Assembly (NCBI GenBank): GCA_023091735.1
Contig: JALKBU010000542.1
Coordinates: 1 to 34,141 of the forward strand
Direction of reading: 5' to 3'
Length of the DNA stretch: 34,141 bases
Source of the DNA: Trichomonas tenax
Lineage: Eukaryota > Parabasalia > Trichomonadida > Trichomonadidae
Position numbers and translations under genes: made by a program. Below are positions 29,452 to 34,141 of this stretch, one piece after another. Under the pieces are notes generated by a model. That model did not search any database and had not been told where the DNA came from. It saw only the letters and a program-made list of their open reading frames with translations. Numbering within the stretch: position 1 is the stretch's first letter; the number at the start of each line of letters is the position of its first letter.

Positions 29452-29988
29452 ATGAAAGGTTATAATCTCTCAGATACTAAGACCCTCATCGGCAACTGGT
29501 ATGAAGATCGCGAAAATCTGGCTCAAGATGCAGAAATGAAGACTCGTAGCATGGACGAAACGTACACAAAGAAGCCATTCAATGATCAGAGCGAGTACCA
29601 GATCTCCTATTGCAACAAACATCAGACAGACAAAGCCCCACAGCAACAACAGACACCGGGAATGAAAGTACGCAAAGTTCCACCGAGACAAGCGATGATG
29701 GAGCGACAGGCTGCTCGTGAAATCACACGCGATATTCAGAACGAACAGTTGGCCGCTGAGGACCACAAGATGTACTTCACACGCGGAAAATTCTTAGAAG
29801 AGTTGCCGCCTTATGATCCAAATCTTCAGGTTGATTACCTCGATGACGCGCCAATCACACTCTACACAGAGACTGGAAAGCAGAAGGGTAAGAATAGTCA
29901 GTTTACCACTCCAATTGACCAGTATCTCGGTCACTCGAAGAGGCACGATGAAGAAACACACCTCAAGAACCAAAGCCAAAATGTTTAA
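29452..29988 (+). CDS. Small, possibly axonemal protein
   Basis: A 178-residue protein, hydrophilic and with few hydrophobic runs, unlike a globular enzyme. The N-terminus contains LIGNWYEDR (12-20); a NWxE(E/D)R-type motif is found, as I recall, in several microtubule-inner or sperm-flagellar proteins. Further short motifs are RQAMMERQAAREITRDIQ (84-101, basic helix) and YFTRGKFLEELPPYDP. Codon use is like the neighbouring good genes (frequent AAG and GCG-type codons), unlike spacer ORFs, which supports it being real. Function is a guess. Confidence 0.7.
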   Translation: MKGYNLSDTKTLIGNWYEDRENLAQDAEMKTRSMDETYTKKPFNDQSEYQISYCNKHQTDKAPQQQQTPGMKVRKVPPRQAMMERQAAREITRDIQNEQLAAEDHKMYFTRGKFLEELPPYDPNLQVDYLDDAPITLYTETGKQKGKNSQFTTPIDQYLGHSKRHDEETHLKNQSQNV

Positions 29989-30258
29989 GTTATCATTTAT
30001 CTATAAACTGATATTTTATTTTACTTATGAAGAATTTTCAAGTTTTATTCCACTTTCAGGCCATATCTTATTGATATTTCCTCCAAAATCTTCACATGTT
30101 ACCATATCATTTGATAAAATTTAAGTTTGCCATTGAGCAATTTGCGTTGGGGCTATTTAGAAGAAGGTTGGTTAGTGAAAAAGAATAGAAAAAAGTTAAT
30201 AATAAAAAAAGACGATCGGTTTAAATGAAATATAGATGTGGTTTAATATCATCCATTT

Positions 30259-31560
30259 TTAAATCATACGAACCTCATATTTGCCAGCCTGAGTAAGGTA
30301 GCGGATCCACTTATCTGGTGTATAGTTGCTCTTCTCGACGACCTTGAGGTACTGGAGAGCGAGGCCAGATGCAGAAAGCATTGGGATGTTGAATTCGCAG
30401 GAGATTGGGTCCTTGATTTTGAGGGATGGGGACTCGTTTGTTGTGGATGCGAGGCACTGAACATAGATAGCGATATCAGCCTGTGACTTGCCTGCGAAAC
30501 CGTTGATCTTCCAGACGACAGCGTTCTCTTCGCCGACGAAGATACCCTTACCCTGAGACTGTTCGATTGTTGTTTCTGAAGCGTTGTCTGGCATTGGGAT
30601 CTTAACAATAAGTGGTGTTGCGGAAAGCTTCATGTCGTAGTTGGATGTGACAGAGACACGGATCTCGATCTTGTTCTTGGAGATATCCTTGACAAGTGGA
30701 TCAATCTTGAATGGAAGGGAAACGTTTTCTGTCTTACGGTATCTCATGAGCTCGAATTCACCATCTGGAGGGGTGAAAGCAATAGCGCGGTCGTTGGCGA
30801 ATGATGTCAACTTAACGCACTGGTGGAAGACCATATCATCGACTTCGATGGATGCGCCAGCTCTTGAAACAGCAGCACCGCCACCATACTGACCAGCCTG
30901 GCCGGAGATTTTATCGTTGAAGCCAATCTTGCATTCTGGCATACCAGAAAGGTAAGCCTTCATGTTGATCGCGCCGTTGACAGAAGCATCGAGGATCTTG
31001 CCAGAAGCCGAAGAAAGCATAGAAACTTTTTCGACAACGTCGACGAAAATTTCGTTTGTACGATACTTGATGTTTGGACCACGCCATGAGATGGCACCTG
31101 TAGCCTGGATTGTAACCTGGTTCTGTGCTTCGCTGTCTGATTTGGAAGCTGTTGGACGCTGTGTTAAAGCGCGAACAGCCTCTGAGTCTGTATTCTGTGG
31201 GTAGCCAGTATCGCAGATTTCATCAAGAAGTTCGAGAACTTCTGGTGTATGGATCTTAAGCTCGTTGACTGTGCATTCGATGCCGATGACTGATTTAATA
31301 AGTTTTGGAATGCGAGAAAGGAATTCGAAAATTAAACCGACATTTACGTTTTGTCTTGTAGAGGCGACGTAATAAATTTCGCTCTCTAAGTAATGGAGGA
31401 AGGACGCGCCGTCGATCAAATCGACAGGAGAGGTGACTTCCTTAGCAGCGATGATACCAATCCTATAGTTCTCGAGGGCTGTGTCATCGAAATCGCGACG
31501 GTAGCGACGGATACACAGGACTTCGCCATTACGATCGAGGATGACAACACCACTGATCAT
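30259..31560 (-). CDS. Clathrin adaptor medium (mu) chain, AP-2-like
   Basis: A 433-residue protein of normal family length. Residues 1-140 form the longin-like domain (GVVILDRNGEVLCIRRYRR; QNVNVGLIFEFLSRI; ELLDEICDTGYPQN). Residues about 155-433 form the mu-homology domain, with ATGAISWR, IKYRTNEIFVDVVE, YLSGMPECKIGFNDK and the end KWIRYLTQAGKYEVRMI. The Asp and Trp that bind tyrosine-based sorting signals appear to be kept (about D174, W418), and a Thr (154) sits where AAK1 phosphorylates human AP2M. It recruits cargo into clathrin coats. AP-2 is favoured over AP-1 by MPECKxGxND; that choice is tentative. A possible reverse Inr TCATATTT lies about 30 bases upstream (31586-31593). Confidence 0.88.
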   Translation of the reverse strand: MISGVVILDRNGEVLCIRRYRRDFDDTALENYRIGIIAAKEVTSPVDLIDGASFLHYLESEIYYVASTRQNVNVGLIFEFLSRIPKLIKSVIGIECTVNELKIHTPEVLELLDEICDTGYPQNTDSEAVRALTQRPTASKSDSEAQNQVTIQATGAISWRGPNIKYRTNEIFVDVVEKVSMLSSASGKILDASVNGAINMKAYLSGMPECKIGFNDKISGQAGQYGGGAAVSRAGASIEVDDMVFHQCVKLTSFANDRAIAFTPPDGEFELMRYRKTENVSLPFKIDPLVKDISKNKIEIRVSVTSNYDMKLSATPLIVKIPMPDNASETTIEQSQGKGIFVGEENAVVWKINGFAGKSQADIAIYVQCLASTTNESPSLKIKDPISCEFNIPMLSASGLALQYLKVVEKSNYTPDKWIRYLTQAGKYEVRMI

Positions 31561-32036
31561 TTATCAAATGTTGGGTGATTCAGTCAAATATGACGGTTTT
31601 TGTAAAGTTACTCCCGATGAAAAAAAATATTTTTTGGGTTTTCCACCATTGGTTTTCTATACGGTCCTTTATTATTGTGTTTTTGTTTATTTTTTAACGA
31701 TAAGATTTCAATCAAAAAGTGCTTTTTTATTTATAAATATTGATTCCCCTAAAATTCTTGTTCCTCTGTCTTCGGTTGCTCAAGCCTTCCTTATTTTGCA
31801 CGAAAACACGTGTTTATTCAAGAAGATTTTTTTGATTTTCCATATGACAATATATAGTTGTTGGACCTTCGGGTTTTGGAGTGTACGTGAAAATACAGGG
31901 ATCCGCGAAAAGAATGCCATTTAAAATGTGATGTGTCATATTTTTTGTGGCATTCTTTGTGCAAAACTTTATTAGGGATATGTAACCATTGTAAATGTAT
32001 TAACAAGGAGTACTAGAATGCTATGGTTGAGTTATT
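31561..32036. other. Intergenic spacer
   Basis: Holds the 5' flank of the mu-chain gene and the 3' flank of the reverse helical-repeat gene. A forward ORF at 31541-31924 overlaps the mu start, has no Inr and is AT-rich, so I do not call it. Confidence 0.5.
31910..31957. repeat. Two-part hairpin
   Basis: AAGAATGCCA (31910-31919) pairs perfectly with TGGCATTCTT (31948-31957). Inside, AATGTGA and TCATATT pair at six of seven positions around a TGTG loop. It lies about 80 bases downstream of the reverse-strand gene ending at 32037, so it could affect 3' ends, or be a mobile-element scar. Neither role is shown. Confidence 0.65.
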
Positions 32037-33473
32037 TCACGCTTCTAGCACATTTATGATTAATTCTGCCTTAAATCTGTCATCTTTATTTGAGTCAACG
32101 TAATTATCCAAAAAGTCCCTGTTGATTAGTTCATGGAGCTCCTCCAGTGTGAATGGTGAGCTGCTTGTTAGTTTAATGTACTGGATTATTCGAAATATCG
32201 AAGCAACTACTTTTGAGGCCTGTTTTGGTGTTAGTTCTTCGTCCTTAGTCATGATGAATATTGCTACCAGTAAATCTCTATGATTAAATAAATCCGCCAT
32301 AAAAAGATTACCCGCATTGGCAATTACGCAGCATAGACAGTCAAGAAGGCTCCTATTGAGGTTGAATTCCATATCATTGATAATAGTTTCGAAATAAATC
32401 AATTTGCCATTGTCGAAAAAAGAGTTAGCATAGGTTTGGTTATGTGAAAGATAGCCCATAATCTTTAGTGTATATTTGATGGGCTTAGTAAGCTCAACCC
32501 ACTGAAATCTTGTTAAAATATCGAACAAATTGTCAATAATGATTGTGATATTTGCTTCTGGGTTGTGTTTTAAGATTTTCCATATGATATATAATGAATA
32601 TCCAGAAACATTTTGGTTGCTATCAGTTGATATTATGAACAATTGTTTGATAACTTCGTCATGAAGCAGAGACGATGTGTTCTTCTCTGGTGATGATTTT
32701 ACACTCAGATATAGCGCATACACAGAGTGTCCTCGACAAAAGTCAAGAAATAGAGATTGGAGAAATATTTCATTGAATAATGCCACGTGCTCTGGACTGA
32801 GTGTACTGTAATGTTTCCTAATAACAACGTAACTTATAATGATCAGAGATTTCATCGATTCTTGAATTGAATAAATGAATTCTTGGGTTGTCTCTTCATT
32901 CACACTTTCTAATTCACTGTTAAGTATAAAAAATCCTTTGTGAATGCAGTTGAACCATTGATGATCAATAAGGAGTTGAAATATTTCTTCATTTCTAAAT
33001 AATGCAGCTATGAGTCCATAATTATAGATATATTGAGTATAGACGTTTTTTTGCACTTTACCAAAGAGATAAGTGATATATTCAATACGAGTCAAATCCG
33101 AAATTAATTTCTTTGATGCAACACAGAGCATTGTGTTAACCAATTTGATACAAGCTCGATCTTCTTTAAGTGTTAGTTCAAAGTTATGAAGAATATGAAG
33201 AATTAATTCTATCAATTTTAAATCATTAAGGTAAATAACTATGTTTGATGAAGTATTTTCTTCTACTACAATGTTTAAATTAGAAAATAATACATAAAAA
33301 GAGTCCTGTTCAAGTATTTGCAATCTTTGAACATAATTATTTAAAAGAATAAGTGTTTCACGGTCAATTTCAGAAGAATCAGACTGTAATTCAGCAGCTT
33401 GGTTCAATAATTGCGCACTTTTGGTTGAAAGACTCTTCAACATATCATCATCAAAACTCTTCAGTTCATTCAT
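32037..33473 (-). CDS. Uncharacterised helical-repeat (ARM-like) protein
   Basis: A 478-residue, Leu/Ile-rich protein. The whole length alternates short helices of the armadillo/HEAT kind (for example LKLIELILHILHNFE, SLYIIWKILKHNPEA, IKYTLKIMGYLSHNQ), fitting an alpha-solenoid scaffold. No catalytic motif, signal peptide or membrane span. Similar ARM-like proteins are abundant in trichomonads, often without known function. Codon use is more AT-rich than in the neighbouring mu-chain gene. A reverse Inr TCATTTTA (33478-33485) gives a leader of about 10 bases and supports the start at 33473. Confidence 0.72.
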   Translation of the reverse strand: MNELKSFDDDMLKSLSTKSAQLLNQAAELQSDSSEIDRETLILLNNYVQRLQILEQDSFYVLFSNLNIVVEENTSSNIVIYLNDLKLIELILHILHNFELTLKEDRACIKLVNTMLCVASKKLISDLTRIEYITYLFGKVQKNVYTQYIYNYGLIAALFRNEEIFQLLIDHQWFNCIHKGFFILNSELESVNEETTQEFIYSIQESMKSLIIISYVVIRKHYSTLSPEHVALFNEIFLQSLFLDFCRGHSVYALYLSVKSSPEKNTSSLLHDEVIKQLFIISTDSNQNVSGYSLYIIWKILKHNPEANITIIIDNLFDILTRFQWVELTKPIKYTLKIMGYLSHNQTYANSFFDNGKLIYFETIINDMEFNLNRSLLDCLCCVIANAGNLFMADLFNHRDLLVAIFIMTKDEELTPKQASKVVASIFRIIQYIKLTSSSPFTLEELHELINRDFLDNYVDSNKDDRFKAELIINVLEA

Positions 33474-33477
33474 AACA

Positions 33478-33485
33478 TAAAATGA
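33478..33485 (-). promoter_or_regulatory. Initiator of the helical-repeat gene
   Basis: Read on the reverse strand this is TCATTTTA, a match to the trichomonad Inr, about 10 bases before the ATG. An intervening ATG meets an immediate stop (ATG TTA TGA). Confidence 0.6.
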
Positions 33486-33847
33486 TTTTAAACACTGAAA
33501 ATTTATATTATACTATCTATGCGAGACACATTCTAGAACATTATTTTCCAATATAGCTAAATTTTAGCTGAATGAAACATATTCACTTGAATAAAACAAC
33601 AGCTATAATTGTATAAGATTAAAATAGCATGAAGCTCGTTATGAATCAAAACAATATATCCAAACACATGTTAACACATAAGTAATTAAAAAAGACAGAT
33701 ATTCGAAACAGAATCATCTATAATTGCTCAAACTCCAACAAAATGACAGCCAAATATGATATATTTTGTATTATACATGATTGACATTGTCTATTATCAT
33801 GATAAGTACTAATATCAATTAGAAAAATATTGATATTTCGGGAAAAT

Positions 33848-33988
33848 TTTTCCTTTTGAGGTGTAGTCCCGCGACCTTCATAACTTTTTATTTGATCAAT
33901 ATTTTTTTCGATTTGAAAGTACTTTCATGAACTTATTGATAGTTGTCTATCCAGTGGTATAAGTGGCACAGTCTATATATCTATCAAA
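33848..33988 (-). repeat. Right copy of the window-spanning inverted repeat
   Basis: Reverse complement of 1-140 with few changes, mainly near its centre (TGTAC against AGTTC) and at its inner end. The matching sequence ends abruptly at 33848 on the inside. On the outside the match runs to 33988, which pairs with base 1, so the true outer limit is hidden by the window edge. Confidence 0.85.
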
Positions 33989-34056
33989 TCATTGATTGCA
34001 TTTCAAATTGTCCGAAAATATACGATTTCCAGCATAAATGTATGCACTAATATGCA

Positions 34057-34084
34057 GCGCTGAGGAAAGATGGTGTCTCAGCGC
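34057..34084. repeat. Short perfect hairpin outside the right repeat
   Basis: GCGCTGAG (34057-34064) pairs with CTCAGCGC (34077-34084) around a 12-base loop. It is GC-rich in very AT-rich DNA. It could be part of the dispersed repeat's outer region or a small RNA structure; no gene is seen. Confidence 0.6.
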
Positions 34085-34141
34085 ATAATTTTTTTTCATT
34101 GCCAAATCTAAAATTCTAAAATTTTACATTATTACAGCTGC

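Noticed and set aside
31541..31924. 127-codon forward ORF with hydrophobic stretches
   Set aside because: Overlaps the start of the mu-chain gene on the other strand, AT-rich, no initiator and no recognisable family.
1..33988. A Maverick/Polinton-type giant element bounded by the inverted repeat
   Set aside because: No polymerase B, integrase, packaging ATPase, protease or capsid-like gene between the repeats; the genes are cellular.

Overview
The window looks like nuclear DNA of a parabasalid protist (Trichomonas or Tritrichomonas type). Intergenic DNA is very AT-rich. Genes are compact and appear intronless. Most identifiable genes carry a TCACTTTT-like initiator (Inr, T-C-A(+1)-Y) only about 8 to 35 bases before the ATG, as known from Trichomonas vaginalis core promoters. 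The species cannot be fixed from the sequence alone.

Layout. (1) 1-140: a repeat whose inverted copy lies at 33848-33988, so the 34 kb gene block sits between two inverted copies of one dispersed repeat. (2) 1165-4080: a RhoGEF fused to a kelch propeller. (3) 4081-9480: a 5.4 kb nest of mobile and repeat DNA. It holds a fold-back element with 119-bp arms (4951-5801), a transposon with short terminal inverted repeats and a clear target-site duplication (about 7070-8950) carrying a frameshifted, truncated Mutator-like transposase, and an orphan transposon end at 9343. (4) 9525-10316: an eIF3f-like MPN protein. (5) 10317-13595: mostly non-genic DNA around a decayed protein kinase gene (12107-12877). 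(6) 13596-16318: a divergent pair, an MCRS1-like FHA protein and a LENG8/THP3-like SAC3/GANP protein, sharing an 80-bp promoter. (7) 16508-18621: a small unknown protein and an MKP1-like dual-specificity phosphatase. (8) 19152-25730: a giant WD40 protein with an acidic low-complexity tail. (9) 26579-27214: a Rab5-like GTPase. (10) 27582-29988: a coiled-coil protein diverging from a small protein that may be axonemal. (11) 30259-31560: the clathrin adaptor medium (mu) chain. (12) 32037-33473: an uncharacterised helical-repeat protein.

The genes are unrelated housekeeping, signalling, trafficking and possibly cytoskeletal functions, as expected in a eukaryote without operons. Rab5-like GTPase and AP-2-like mu both point to endocytosis; MCRS1-like and LENG8/THP3-like proteins are both nuclear; the WD40, coiled-coil and small NWxExR-type proteins might be flagellar, which is inference. 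No tRNA, rRNA, CRISPR or viral gene was recognised. The most notable structures are the nested transposon region with its hAT-like ends around a MULE-like transposase, the recurring GACATGTAA motif near promoters and in repeats, and the long-range inverted repeat.
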